Assembly: GCA_039621445.1 (NCBI GenBank)
Contig: CP154956.1
Location: forward strand, 16,471,508 to 16,535,507
From: Euglena gracilis
Taxonomy: Eukaryota; Euglenida; Euglenophyceae; Euglenales
Direction of reading: 5' to 3'
DNA length: 64,000 nucleotides
This document shows, in pieces, positions 33,440 to 42,341 of this stretch; position 1 is the first letter of the stretch; each line of letters begins with the position of its first letter. Under the pieces are notes generated by a model. The model saw only the letters and a program-made list of their open reading frames with translations, ran no database searches and was not told the origin of the DNA. A program made the position numbers and the translations under genes.

Positions 33440-33865
33440 GTGGATTGTTCAGAAACTCACCCCGGAAAGCACAAGGGTGGTTTTGAGGGGAGGTTTTGGA
33501 CGTCCACAGGGTTTAGACCTGTGGATTGTTCAGAAAATCGCCCTGAAAAGCAAATGGGGGCTAGGCTGCCTCGTCCATGCCCTAAATGTGACCATTTAGC
33601 AGAATGGTTGCATGAGATGTGGTGGAAAACACCTGTTGTTTTTGCAGGTTCACTTTTCAGATGGGGCAAGGCTCGGCATGGAGTTGCCGGACCCGAAGTC
33701 CAGTGGACAGAATTTCAAGGATTTGCAAGGATCTTTGGAACCCAAACGGAGGTGAATTATACTGAACTTACAGTGCTGCCTCTGCCCGTATCGAATGGTG
33801 GACCAAGGAATCTTTGGAGCTGCCAGTCGGGGGCTGCTCCAAAACCTTTTTCTGAGGCGTGGTAA
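33440..33865 (+). other. LTR-internal ORF with a CPKC pair (copy in each LTR)
   Basis: This 141-codon frame is preserved at the same place in the 3' LTR (53,162-53,587) with a few substitutions. It contains CPKCDHLAEWL, WWKTPVVF, FRWGKARHGVAGPEVQWTEF and FGTQTEVNYTELTVLPLP, which read more like protein than like the flanking repeats. I recognise no family. It may be a captured exon or chance. Duplication in both LTRs is automatic after reverse transcription, so conservation between them is not independent evidence. Confidence 0.3.
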
Positions 33866-33999
33866 TGGCAACAATCCACTCCCAGATTGGGTTTTCAGAA
33901 TATTTTCATTCTCCCCTGGCCCTGTGGTGAGGAGTTCAGCCTCGGGCAGGGGGGGGGGTGGCAGCCTTGGGGCATTTCCTCCCCTGGACCCCCATTTCT

Positions 34000-35720
34000 G
34001 GATGAGTTCGGGCCAGAACGGGGGGGGGGCAGCCCAGGGGTATTTCTTCCCCTGAACCCTCGTTTCTGGATGTGTACGGGCCAGAACTGGGGGGGATCAG
34101 ATTATTTTTGCGAACCCCAGTCCCCAACCCGAGCATGATTTTGCGGAACCATGCTGGGGGGACTGATCGAGGGTTTTTTTTATTTTCTTGTGACGGCTGT
34201 GCTTTTATGGAATATACACAGGGTTCGGAGAATTATTTGCTGCTGTGTGATTTGTGTCAAGGCTGCCCAAGGTTCGTATGGTTATTGGACCAGCGACAGT
34301 TGAAAGCAACGGACAGTCAGGGTATGCGGCTGGTCCAGATTTTGCAGCGAGCTCCACAGCTTTCTGCGGCTGTAGACTCAGCCTGGCTGGGCTGGACCGC
34401 GACCCCAATACCAGAAGGAGTGGCCAGTTCCTATGTCGGAGATTTTTGGGTTTCTTTCCCCACCAGGTTCAGGCTGTCGGCCAACACCTGGGGGGGGGGG
34501 GTGTAGAAAACCCTGAATTCAGGCTGTTTCGTGCCGAATCCAGGGTGTGACAGACCAGACGTTTTTTCCCAACCCTGAAATTTGGCTGGCTTGCCGAATT
34601 CGGGTGGGGGGGGAACAACATTAAATTCCACCACCACAGATTTACGGCTCTGGACCAATAATCTGGGTTTTTGGGGCAGAAATAATGGTTATTTTTCCCC
34701 CCTCCTCCTGAAACCTGGGCTGGTGGTCAGGTCGGGGGGGGGGGAGGAATGTCAATCCCTCCCCAGCAGAAATGCGGCTGGAAGTATGCCGAATTCTGGG
34801 CTGGGGGGGCACCCGGTCAGACATTTATTTTTTAAATCTCTTTCCCCCTTACCTGGGCTGGCCGAGGCCGAAGGCAGGTCGGGGGGGGGTCAGGCTGGGA
34901 CCTTTTTATACTCTTTTCCCCCTGAGCTGAGCTGGCTGATGACAGGTCGGGGGGGTCTGATTGGACAGACTTTTTTATTCTTTTTTTCCTCCTGACCTGG
35001 GCTGGCCGATGGCCGAGCCAAAGGCAGATCGGGGGGGGGGAGTCAGGCTGGGCAGATTTCTTTATACTCCTTTCCCCCCTGACCTGGGCTGGCCGATGAC
35101 AGGTCGGGGGGGGGGGTTCTGGCTGAGCAGCAGAAAATACAGCTTTTTTTCCCCCCAGCCAGTTGAGTTTCTAGACGACTGACCCGGGTCGTCATGAAGC
35201 CAATGGCCGATGTCATTTACAGCCATCTGGCATGTGCAGATGGGCCAGGTGAAGCTGTTTTAATGGATTCTTTTTCCCGTTCACCCAGCAGTTTTGGAGT
35301 CGTTTGGGTTGTTTTGTCCACTCTGTGACCTGGGTTGTTGACCTCCAGGTTCAGGCGTTCAGCAGCACCGGAATAAGTGTAGCCTGGGCAGTTTATAATG
35401 TTCCTTCACCAGGTTTTTGGTTTGGCAGAACGGAAGGCCTTGGGGGGGAGGGCATTTTTTTATCTCTCCCAGCGGAAATCTTGCCGAAAGGAAGCCAATT
35501 TTTGGGCTGGGGGTGGGCAGCATTTGTGTCTCCCCCAGCCGAAATATGGCTGAAAGGATGCCAATTTCCGGGCTGGGGGGGCGGCAGCATTTTTATCTCC
35601 TCCAGCCGAAATATGGCTGAAAGGATGCCAATTTCTGGGCTGGGGGGGGGCAGCTCTTTTTGTCTCTTCCTCCCTGAACCTGGGTCAGTTGGTGGCAGGC
35701 CGGGGGGGGGGGGGCAGCAA
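34000..35720. repeat. G-run minisatellite zone of the 5' LTR
   Basis: Diverged units of roughly 55-70 bp carry GCCGAA.T.TGGGCTGGGGGGG or AGGTCGGGGGGG. Dozens of runs of seven or more G occur on one strand and could form G-quadruplexes. The equivalent zone of the 3' LTR (53,730-55,500) has one more unit at about 55,245-55,303, which accounts for most of the length difference. Confidence 0.75.
34072..34500 (+). other. Second LTR-internal ORF with CDLCQGC
   Basis: The frame includes FLFSCDGCAFMEYTQGSENY, CDLCQGCPRFVWLLDQRQL and LQRAPQLSAAVDSA, and an equivalent exists at 53,793-54,272. Two C-x2-C pairs suggest a zinc-binding fold. An indel makes the C-terminal reading differ between LTRs, and the 3' copy has the longer frame (LDRDPNTRRSAQFLCRRF). 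Unknown function; possibly not expressed. Confidence 0.3.
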
Positions 35721-36804
35721 TAATACAAAAAACCACAGATTCGGGATGTGGCCGGTCCATTTTTAACTCCACTGGGTTCACGGTTGTACCGAACCGAAAA
35801 CCCAGGGGGGTGGCAGGAATTTTATCAATCAGGATGAGAATAATGGCTGTGGCTGTGGCAGTGACAGTTTACTTTCTCAGTTTTTTCCCCCAGTTTTTTT
35901 TAGGCTTTTTTTGGTTTGTTTGTGTAGAATTTTCAGATTCTTCACATCAAAAATTTAGAAAATCAGAGTTTCTCCCCGGGTTTTTTCTCCTGTTTTCAGA
36001 CAGGGAACAGAGCCAGGATTTCGGGAAGAAATTTTGAGGATTTTCCACAGTCGGTTGGCATAAAAATATCCCTACTCTCAACCGTTTCGGGCTGGGTCAG
36101 CCCTCAACGGTGGGGGGGGGGGGCTGTTCGAGAAATATTTTCCCAGAATATTTCAGCCCAAAACATAAACACCCCAGCCAGTTCGGTGACAAGAGCCCAG
36201 AACTGGGGGGGGGGCAGCCCCACACAGAAAAAAGAATGGGGTCCATTCCCACGCCTGATTTTTGGCTGTTTAGAGCCGAAATCGGGGGGGGGTCAGAGTG
36301 AATTATGTGCCCCCCTGATTTAGGCTCGTTCGGAGCCGAAGTTTGGGGGTGGGGGCGGAATGCAAAATTTAAACACGTTGCTCCCTCTGCAGGGTCTTCC
36401 TTATACCTTTCTTCAATCTCCCACATCCTTACCAAATCCTTACAAACATTCCATTGTCACTTTGAATCGTGCAGTCAATTTGCTTGGAATTGTGCTGTTA
36501 AAGCGGAACAAGTGGTGTGGTTTGCCGCGCACAAGCATGCGCACAACGGGGAATCAGGTAGGGGAAAAGCAAGTAGGGAGTCCACGGGCCGAGGTTGAGG
36601 AAATTACAGGTTTAACCCCGTTCCAAGTAAGAGCCAAAGCACTCCGGGGGGTGGACCTGAGCCCACCCACCCCCTGCATTCGGTGTGTCCGGTTCCCCTC
36701 GAGGGGGCCGGGCAGGGTGGGGCGTGTGCCGAGACAACGGGAACTGGAGCGGGGACAGTCCCCGGGGGGGGGATCGGTGCAAAACCTGCCGACGCACCCA
36801 GGAG

Positions 36805-37024
36805 TTTTCTGGGTGTCTCTTTGTGGTGTCTTTTCCCTTCTTTCCTTGATATTTGAATGCACAACACTTTGCCAGCTTGATAGGATGAAGTGTTCAGGCT
36901 TGGAACCACCTACAGAGAGGCAGTCCAAAAAAATTAAATTAGGAACTTCCGCAAAGCGGAAGATTCCGCTGTTGGTCTTTTTTTGGCCCCGCCCGGCGCC
37001 ACACCCCAGGGGCCGCCGCCAACA
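36805..37024 (-). repeat. Element N terminal direct repeat, left
   Basis: It matches 42,021-42,240 with few differences. On the minus strand it begins TGTTGGCGG, a TG start as in LTRs, but its other end reads CACCCAGAAAA, not a clean CA. It contains the hairpin CTTCCGCAAAGCGGAAG. Confidence 0.85.
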
Positions 37025-37099
37025 CACCCCTCCCGGACCGCTTGCGCACCGCCTTCGGCAATTTTTAAAGCGGCCTCGAGGAAGTGTTCGGGCCCTTTT

Positions 37100-37320
37100 T
37101 GTCCCCCGAAGCCTTCCGCTTCGGGGGGGGGCCTCGGCCCCCATGGGACCGAGGCCTGGGGTTTTTGGGTCCCCCTGGCGGGGTTTCCCCCCTGGGGGGG
37201 GGCCTCGGCCCCCGTGGGCCCGAGGCCTGGGGTTTTTGGCCCCCCTGGGGGGTTTCCCCCTGGGGGGGGGGTTCTCGGCCCCCGTGGGCCCGAGGCCGTG
37301 GGTTTTCTTTTCCTTGCTGG
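37100..37320. repeat. ~75-bp tandem repeats, three units
   Basis: Units built on CCTCGGCCCCCGTGGGCCCGAGGCC followed by GGGGTTTTTGG and a C/G run recur three times. The core is a GC palindrome. It lies just inside element N's left terminal repeat. Confidence 0.75.
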
Positions 37321-37439
37321 GGTGCGGTCGGGGGGTTCTTTTTTTTGGGGGGGGGAGGAAGTAGTGTACAGCAAATTCTGAGTCTGGGGATTAGAATCGC
37401 AATCCAGGTCCTCTCAATGTCCACATAGTGAATGATGAA

Positions 37440-38010
37440 TGGGGGGCAGGTAACATAGGAGTTCACACCGCCACTCTCGAAATCAAGATCCCAGGGCTTC
37501 AATTCCTTCATCGAGGAGGGGGCGGGTGACATCGTGTTCACACCGCCACACACACCTGTGATTCATGCATATCTGCTTCCAATTCACATCGAACAGACGA
37601 CACGGGGCAGGCAACCCGCAGGCCTACACCGCCATCTCTATGTCAACCATTCTGCAGATCTGATCCAATTCCACTGAATTGAAATTGAGGGGCAGGCAAC
37701 CCTCGGGTCCACACCACCACACTCCAACCAACCCAACGATTCATCTTCGGCGACGGGCAGCCGAACCGCCCAGAGCACCCCCCCCCATCAGGAGTGACGG
37801 GCCGCCGAACCTCCCAGAGCATCCATCGACAATCGACAACCAACACCTGGAATTTTCAGTCATTCTTTCTGTGCTGACGCAGGCCAATGCGTGCACAATT
37901 GAAATCATGATGATTTCCATCCTTTTCTGATCGGGGATCTTGGATACTGGCCGAGGAGGGGATTAGGCTTGGAGAGGGAGGGCAGGCAACACTCGGTCTA
38001 CACCGCCTCA
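37440..38010. repeat. Five degenerate repeats with GGGCAGGCAAC..CACCGCC core
   Basis: Cores at about 37,443, 37,520, 37,605, 37,690 and 37,980 share GGGCAGG.AAC, 8-12 variable bases and .ACACCGCC. Spacing is 75-90 bp for the first four. The segment lies between the 922-codon ORF and the terminal repeat of N, so it may be 3' untranslated sequence. Confidence 0.6.
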
Positions 38011-40776
38011 TTCCCACGTCTTCGCGAACCACTGGTACCGCTGTCGACGGTACCTCCTCTTGCACGCCTCGGAGAGTCCACGTTCATCTCCACTTCTCCT
38101 GCGGGCTCGGGACGATGCTCCTTCATCTCCTGGGGGCATGTCCTTCACGGTCTCTTCCTGGAATCTTCGGTACTGGACCAAGCACGCCCGGACTGGCCAA
38201 CGCAATGGCCCAGTCGGCTGCATCTGGCCCACCTGCTGGTCCCAGATCTCGAAGAACTGGGTTCCTTCCTCGAAGATGACGAACTTCACTGTCATCTTCT
38301 GCAGCACTTGCCACCATGTTGTTGTACGCCACTCTGGTGCAATCAGCACCATCTCCTGCACCTGGTCCGCGATGATCTTGAGGATGACTTGATTCATCAA
38401 CGTCCACGGTGGATTGGTCCATATCTTTTCTCTTGTCCATGTCTTCGCAAATGCATTGTCTTCCTTCTTCCAGAACTTGGGGAATCTTGCATCTTCCAAT
38501 GATGCAAATGCTTCTTGCACACTTCCTTGCTGAATGTTGAACTTGTCCAGGATCAGGTCGATGAATTCCCAGCGCACGGCGTACTCCTCGGAGATGTATT
38601 GCCTTTTGATTCTTCTTCCCCTTCCACTTGGTCTTGGCAGCGTCTCTGGCTCTTCCACCTCGTAGTACTCCTCCTCTGCAGCTGGTCCTGATTCTGGATC
38701 TCCTGGATCTGGTTGGTTCTCCATCACCACATTTCTCCTCCTGAATGGCTGCAATGGCAGTTCCGGTTCTTCAGCTGCACCTTCATAGCTTGGAGCTGGA
38801 CTCCTTGATTCTTCTTCTCCTTCTTGGCCATCCCACACTGTCAATGCAGATCTCCATCCTTCTTCGGGAAGTCGGACACTCCATCTGCTCCAGCTCCAGT
38901 CTGTCACTTCCTGCACTTCCGAGTGATCTTCTTCCGGCCTCCAAATGACATTCATCCTTCTGGCCTTGGCATTCTGGTATTCTGACTCTGGCATTCTGGT
39001 CTTCTGGTAGTGGTTGTAGAACACTTCAGTTTTCTTTTTACACTTCAGTTTACTTTTTGTGTACTTTTCCCCCCCAGGTTCTCTCTTCTTTTTTTTTTGC
39101 CCGGGGGGTCCCCCTTGGGTCTTCTGCCTTGGTGTGTGGGGGTCTTTGGTCGTGCTCTCTGGGCCCCCTGGGGGGGGCGGCCTTGGTTGGTGGCCTCTGG
39201 GCACCCCTGGGGGGGGCGGTCTTGGGTTTGTGGCCTCTGGGACCCCGGGGGGGGGTCCTGGCTCGGTTGCCTCTGGGGCCCCCTGGGGGGGGTCCTGGCT
39301 CGGTGGCCCTCTGGGGCCCCCTGGGGGGGGCCTAGCTCGGTGGCCATCTGGGGCCCCCTGGGGGGGGGGCTGGCTCGGTGGCCCTCTGGGGCCTCCTGGG
39401 GGGGTCTTGCCTCGGTGGTCCTCTGGGGCCTCTCGGTGGCCCTCTGGGGGCCCTGGCTCGGTGGCCCTCTGGGGCCTCTCGTCTTGCTGGTGCCCCCTGG
39501 GGGGGCTTTGGCTGTACGGTGCCCCCTGGGGGCGGGGCTGGCTTCGGTTCCCCCTGGGGGGGGGGCTTGCTTCGGTTTCCCCTGGGGGGGGGGGTGGCTT
39601 GGGGTGTCCTGGCTCGGTGCCCCCTGGGGGGGCCTGGCTGGCTTGGCTGTCTGCCTCCCCTCGCTGTCTGGGGGGGGGGGGGGGGCGGGTTGGTGGCCCC
39701 TTGGGCCGCTGGCTTGTCTGTGTGGCCTCCGCCCCCCCGCTCTCTCCCGGCCGTTGTCTTCCCTTGGCCGGCTGGGGGGGTCTGCTCTGCCCCTGGCTGC
39801 CGCCCGCCTCTGGCTTCCGGCCTTGGGCGCCAGCCTCCTCCTGCCTCCACAGTATCAGTGTCAGTGTGAAGGACAGGGGCAGAGGCATCCGCTGCCATCC
39901 GTCGGCTCGCCTCCGACGGTGTAGTCTCCACGTACCCAGCCTGTGCCAGCGTCTTGGTCCACGGCGCAGCAGGCACTCTGGCGAATCGGCAGGCAAGGAA
40001 CGGCAGCAGCAGCAGAAGCCCCACAAATACAACCCGCTACCCGGTACGGTTTGACGCCAGGCTTTTCCAGCCTCCCCCGGGGCGGTGGGCTTGCATGGGT
40101 CGCCGTGGGTAGGGGAAAATGGGTGGCCTCCGGGTCGGGGCCGGAAAGGGCCGGGACTCACCAGGCCTGCGTTGGTGGGATTGAGGACGCAGACACCGGC
40201 GGTGGTGCACTCTCGCCGCCTTGAGGCTGAGGACGGGTCCTGGAGGTGCAACGGGAAGGAGCCATGGGTGGCGAAGGCTCCATCGGGACAAGGGATGAAC
40301 GGGGCGTACTGGGTATGGGGGTGCGCTGGCAGGAAATGGTGTGAGAGGAACGGGGACGGCGTCTCACAGGCCGGCGGCATGGGGGGGTGCCGGCCCGTAC
40401 ACACCGGGAAGGCCGCAGGCGGAGGGGGCACCGCGTCCTCGCCCGCAGCCGGGAAATGGTTCGGAATGGGCACATACGGAGAATGGGTGAACATCGCAGA
40501 GGCAGCCACAGCCGCCTGGGGGGCAGCCACAGCAGCCTGGGTGGCAGCCACCACCGTCGCCTGGGGGGCGGCCACTGCAGCCCGGGAGGCAGCCACAGCC
40601 GCCTGGGGGGCAGCGTGCGGCAGCAAATGAGCGAACGCAGACACGGGCTGCGCACACTCAGCTCCTGTCGATGGACACACAAAGGTTGATACCGCAGCAG
40701 AGGGGATCTGGGGATCAGCCGCCCGCGACAGCTGGGGAAACGCAGAGACGGAGGGACGGTCGGACGGGTGGCGCAC
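38008..40776 (-). CDS. Element N 922-codon post-integrase ORF: Pro-rich body, NPPW (Dam-like) C-terminus
   Basis: The first 190 residues are Ala/Pro-rich with AAVAAPQAA-type repeats. Residues about 300-590 are Pro/Gly/Arg/Gln minisatellite-encoded (PPGGPRGPPSQ). The last 320 look folded, with a basic stretch (KSKLKCKKKTE), an acidic region and then EFIDLILDKFN, EAFASLEDARFPKFW, WTNPPWTL near residue 787 and IAPEWRTTTWWQVL. This last block parallels the domain after RNase H in the DIRS copies (TDLFAS.. NPPWSIIQ.. TPYWDSATWWPQL). In DIRS elements that region has been likened to phage Dam-type N6-adenine methyltransferases, where [DN]PP[YW] is catalytic. Activity is unproven. It begins about 70 bp after the integrase frame ends. 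Confidence 0.7.
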   Translation of the reverse strand: MRHPSDRPSVSAFPQLSRAADPQIPSAAVSTFVCPSTGAECAQPVSAFAHLLPHAAPQAAVAASRAAVAAPQATVVAATQAAVAAPQAAVAASAMFTHSPYVPIPNHFPAAGEDAVPPPPAAFPVCTGRHPPMPPACETPSPFLSHHFLPAHPHTQYAPFIPCPDGAFATHGSFPLHLQDPSSASRRRECTTAGVCVLNPTNAGLVSPGPFRPRPGGHPFSPTHGDPCKPTAPGEAGKAWRQTVPGSGLYLWGFCCCCRSLPADSPECLLRRGPRRWHRLGTWRLHRRRRADGWQRMPLPLSFTLTLILWRQEEAGAQGRKPEAGGSQGQSRPPQPAKGRQRPGESGGAEATQTSQRPKGPPTRPPPPPRQRGEADSQASQAPPGGTEPGHPKPPPPPGETEASPPPRGNRSQPRPQGAPYSQSPPRGHQQDERPQRATEPGPPEGHREAPEDHRGKTPPGGPRGPPSQPPPQGAPDGHRARPPPGGPRGPPSQDPPQGAPEATEPGPPPGVPEATNPRPPPPGVPRGHQPRPPPPGGPESTTKDPHTPRQKTQGGPPGQKKKKREPGGEKYTKSKLKCKKKTEVFYNHYQKTRMPESEYQNAKARRMNVIWRPEEDHSEVQEVTDWSWSRWSVRLPEEGWRSALTVWDGQEGEEESRSPAPSYEGAAEEPELPLQPFRRRNVVMENQPDPGDPESGPAAEEEYYEVEEPETLPRPSGRGRRIKRQYISEEYAVRWEFIDLILDKFNIQQGSVQEAFASLEDARFPKFWKKEDNAFAKTWTREKIWTNPPWTLMNQVILKIIADQVQEMVLIAPEWRTTTWWQVLQKMTVKFVIFEEGTQFFEIWDQQVGQMQPTGPLRWPVRACLVQYRRFQEETVKDMPPGDEGASSRARRRSGDERGLSEACKRRYRRQRYQWFAKTWE
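39130..39660. repeat. Minisatellite encoding the Pro/Gly-rich body of the N ORF
   Basis: More than ten diverged units contain GGCTCGGTGGCC.TCTGGGGCCCCCTGGGGGG. They are open in all minus frames because of composition. Homopolymer lengths vary between units, which would shift the reading frame readily. Confidence 0.8.
40490..40625. repeat. Short tandem repeat encoding Ala/Pro/Gln/Val units
   Basis: Five units of about 24-30 bp built on GGCAGCCACAGCCGCCTGGGG encode, on minus, AAPQAAVAA-type repeats of the 922-codon ORF. Confidence 0.75.
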
Positions 40777-40845
40777 GAAGTGCAGCGGGACGGGCTGGTG
40801 CGATACAGCGGCGGCGACGCTCCGCGGTGGATCCTGACCTAGCGC

Positions 40846-41745
40846 TTACGGTGGATCGCGTGTCGGGGCGTGCTGTGCTGCAGGCACCGCTGTGCCCACT
40901 GGGGGGTCCGCTGACTCCCCTTCCTGGCTGCTTGCCTCCTCGACCTTCTTGATGTCCTCGTCGGGCCTGACCCACTCCTCGGGTGGGTCCTCCCACTCGG
41001 TGTTGTTGCTGACCTCCTGCTCCTGCTTCTTCACCTCCGCGATGATGACCGCCACCTCAGCCGGGTTGCGGTGGAGGTAGTCCAGCAGGTCCACCTTGAG
41101 CTTCTTGGACCTGGCGTACTCGATCATGTGGTGAGAGTAGCGATGGAAGAAATTCTTCAACGGCTCCCACGTGGGAGTCGGGTGGCCCTCCCACTTCACC
41201 TCGAACTCCCAGTCGCCGTCGTCTCGTCGGCGGTGCCGCCGGATCTCCTCCACCGTCGACTCCTCGATGTCCACGTCTTTCTGCGGTCTGGCTTGCCGGT
41301 ATGCGAACATCTTGGGCGGGCCCCACAACCGCGTGTCATCGCGGTAGGCCTTCAGCTGGCAGCGGTGGGCCTCTTGGCGGCGGGCCTCCTCCAGCTCCAG
41401 ATTATACGAGTGCTCGCCACGGCGCGCGGTGACCCGGGCTGGGCCAAGCCAGTAGCTCTCGAGCTTCTGGCCCGGCCGCCTCGGAGGCCGGAGGTACCAG
41501 ACCAGGTCTCCCTTGGCGAACTCCTCGAGGTGCTTCCTGCTCCGTTTCTTCTGGTCCGCTTGCCGCTTGTGGAGGTCGTTGAGGACGTCGGCGACCTTCT
41601 GTTCCACGGCCTTCTGTCTCTCGAAGAACGACACGGCATCCTCCACCATGACCGGGGCCTTGTACGGTACGCCACCAGTCCACCGATGCCGTCCATACAG
41701 CACCTCGTACGGGCTCAGGCCGTGCTGCGCCTTGGACCAAGACGC
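40846..41745 (-). CDS. Element N integrase C-terminus with chromodomain (5'-truncated)
   Basis: From 41,745 down the frame reads AQHGLSPYEVLYGRHRW, the usual gypsy integrase C-terminal entry, then FAKGDLVWYLRPPRR and ESYWLGPARVTARRGEHSY (GPY-like module). A chromodomain follows (STVEEIRRHRRRDDGDWEF, VKWEGHPTPTWEPLKNF) at residues about 145-205, with an acidic tail. The catalytic core is absent because the frame is cut near 41,740 by an inverted segment. The giant element's integrase has the same arrangement (WYLRPPNAGDKLGSKWLGP), so the two are related. Confidence 0.88.
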   Translation of the reverse strand, partial: ASWSKAQHGLSPYEVLYGRHRWTGGVPYKAPVMVEDAVSFFERQKAVEQKVADVLNDLHKRQADQKKRSRKHLEEFAKGDLVWYLRPPRRPGQKLESYWLGPARVTARRGEHSYNLELEEARRQEAHRCQLKAYRDDTRLWGPPKMFAYRQARPQKDVDIEESTVEEIRRHRRRDDGDWEFEVKWEGHPTPTWEPLKNFFHRYSHHMIEYARSKKLKVDLLDYLHRNPAEVAVIIAEVKKQEQEVSNNTEWEDPPEEWVRPDEDIKKVEEASSQEGESADPPVGTAVPAAQHAPTRDPP

Positions 41746-42020
41746 TGGAAGAGGCTGGGTACGTGGAGACTACACCGTCGGAGGCGAGCCGACGGATGGC
41801 AGCGGATGTCTCTGCCCCTGTCCTTCACACTGACACTGATACTGTGGAGGCAGGAGGAGGCTGGGGCCCAAGGCCGGAAGCCAGAGGCGGACGGCAGCCA
41901 GGGGCAGAGCAGTGTACTTTTTTTCCTTTTTTTTTAAAGAATCTTCCGCTTTGCGGAAGTTCCCAATTTAATTTTATTGGACTGCCTCTCTGTCGGTGGC
42001 TCCAAGCCTGAACACTTCAG
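41735..42020. repeat. Inverted segment derived from element N
   Basis: 41,735-41,912 is the near-exact complement of about 39,783-39,955 in the 922-codon ORF. 41,939-42,020 is the complement of 42,101-42,183 in the right terminal repeat, producing a foldback with roughly 83-bp arms and an 80-bp loop. At the junction both partners share GACCAAGACGCTGG. This fits template switching or repair at microhomology. Confidence 0.8.
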
Positions 42021-42240
42021 TTTTCTGGGTGTCTCTTTGGGGTGTCTTTTCCCTTCTTCCCTTGATATTTGAATGCACAACACTTTGCCAGCTTGATAGG
42101 ATGAAGTGTTCAGGCTTGGAACCACATACAGAGAGGCAGTCCAATAAAATTAAATTAGGAACTTCCGCAAAGCGGAAGATTCCGCTGTTGGTCTTTTTTT
42201 GGCCCCGCCCGGCGCCACACCCCAGGTGCGGCCGCCAACA
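42021..42240 (-). repeat. Element N terminal direct repeat, right
   Basis: This is the second copy of 36,805-37,024. It ends CCGCCAACA directly before the CAGGAG target duplication. Confidence 0.85.
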
Positions 42241-42246
42241 CAGGAG

Positions 42247-42316
42247 TGGCTGACGGCCACGTAATTTTTGAAAATCGCTCCTACGCCGGGGACCCCGAGG
42301 ACGGGTTCCGCGGACA
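42247..42316 (+). repeat. 5' LTR of giant element, displaced 3' end
   Basis: It matches the last 70 bp of the 3' LTR (to 56,684), from TGGCTGACGGCC to CCGCGGACA, with a few changes. It was separated from the rest by element N. Confidence 0.9.
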
Positions 42317-42317
42317 T

Positions 42318-42333
42318 TGGGCAGAGATTTGTC
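42318..42333 (+). promoter_or_regulatory. Candidate primer binding site
   Basis: TGGGCAGAGATTTG starts one base after the LTR. A TGG at this place is expected to pair with the CCA end of a tRNA. I could not match the remaining bases to a specific tRNA. Confidence 0.3.
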
Positions 42334-42341
42334 AACTGATC

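Larger units (their letters stand above)
32935..36804 (+). repeat. 5' LTR of giant element (main part; continues at 42,247-42,316)
   Basis: It is collinear with the 3' LTR at 52,657-56,684. It is interrupted after CCCAGGAG (36,804) by element N and resumes with TGGCTGACGGCC at 42,247, ending GACA at 42,316. It contains an 81-bp tandem duplication (33,401-33,548), a GTCTAGAGG hairpin (33,311-33,335), many G runs and a roughly 58-bp minisatellite near 35,460-35,700. Promoter and polyadenylation signals should lie here, but I could not assign them. Confidence 0.9.
36805..42240 (-). mobile_element. Element N: chromovirus remnant nested in the 5' LTR
   Basis: CAGGAG is duplicated at 36,799-36,804 and 42,241-42,246, and the intact 3' LTR reads straight through this point (CCCAGGAGTGGCTGACGG). 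The insert is bounded by 220-bp direct repeats (36,805-37,024 and 42,021-42,240). On the minus strand it encodes integrase C-terminus with chromodomain and then a 922-codon ORF. Gag, protease, RT and the integrase core are missing, replaced near 41,735-42,020 by an inverted segment of the same element. It is therefore non-autonomous. Confidence 0.88.

Noticed and set aside
37440-38010. CRISPR array
   Set aside because: Repeat cores are degenerate and irregularly spaced, and the context is eukaryotic retrotransposon.
39332-40024. Signal-peptide-like frame starting MGLLLLLPFLACRF on minus
   Set aside because: The Leu run comes from a GCAGCAGCAG repeat in a frame alternative to the 922-codon ORF, and the rest is minisatellite-encoded.
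39059-40054. 331-codon Gly/Trp-rich ORF on plus
   Set aside because: Shadow of the minus-strand Pro-rich minisatellite; all frames are open there.
42318-42333. PBS resemblance to a tRNA T-loop (CAAATC on the complement)
   Set aside because: That motif would lie only about 6-7 bases from the CCA end, too close for a real T-arm. Kept only as an untyped PBS candidate.
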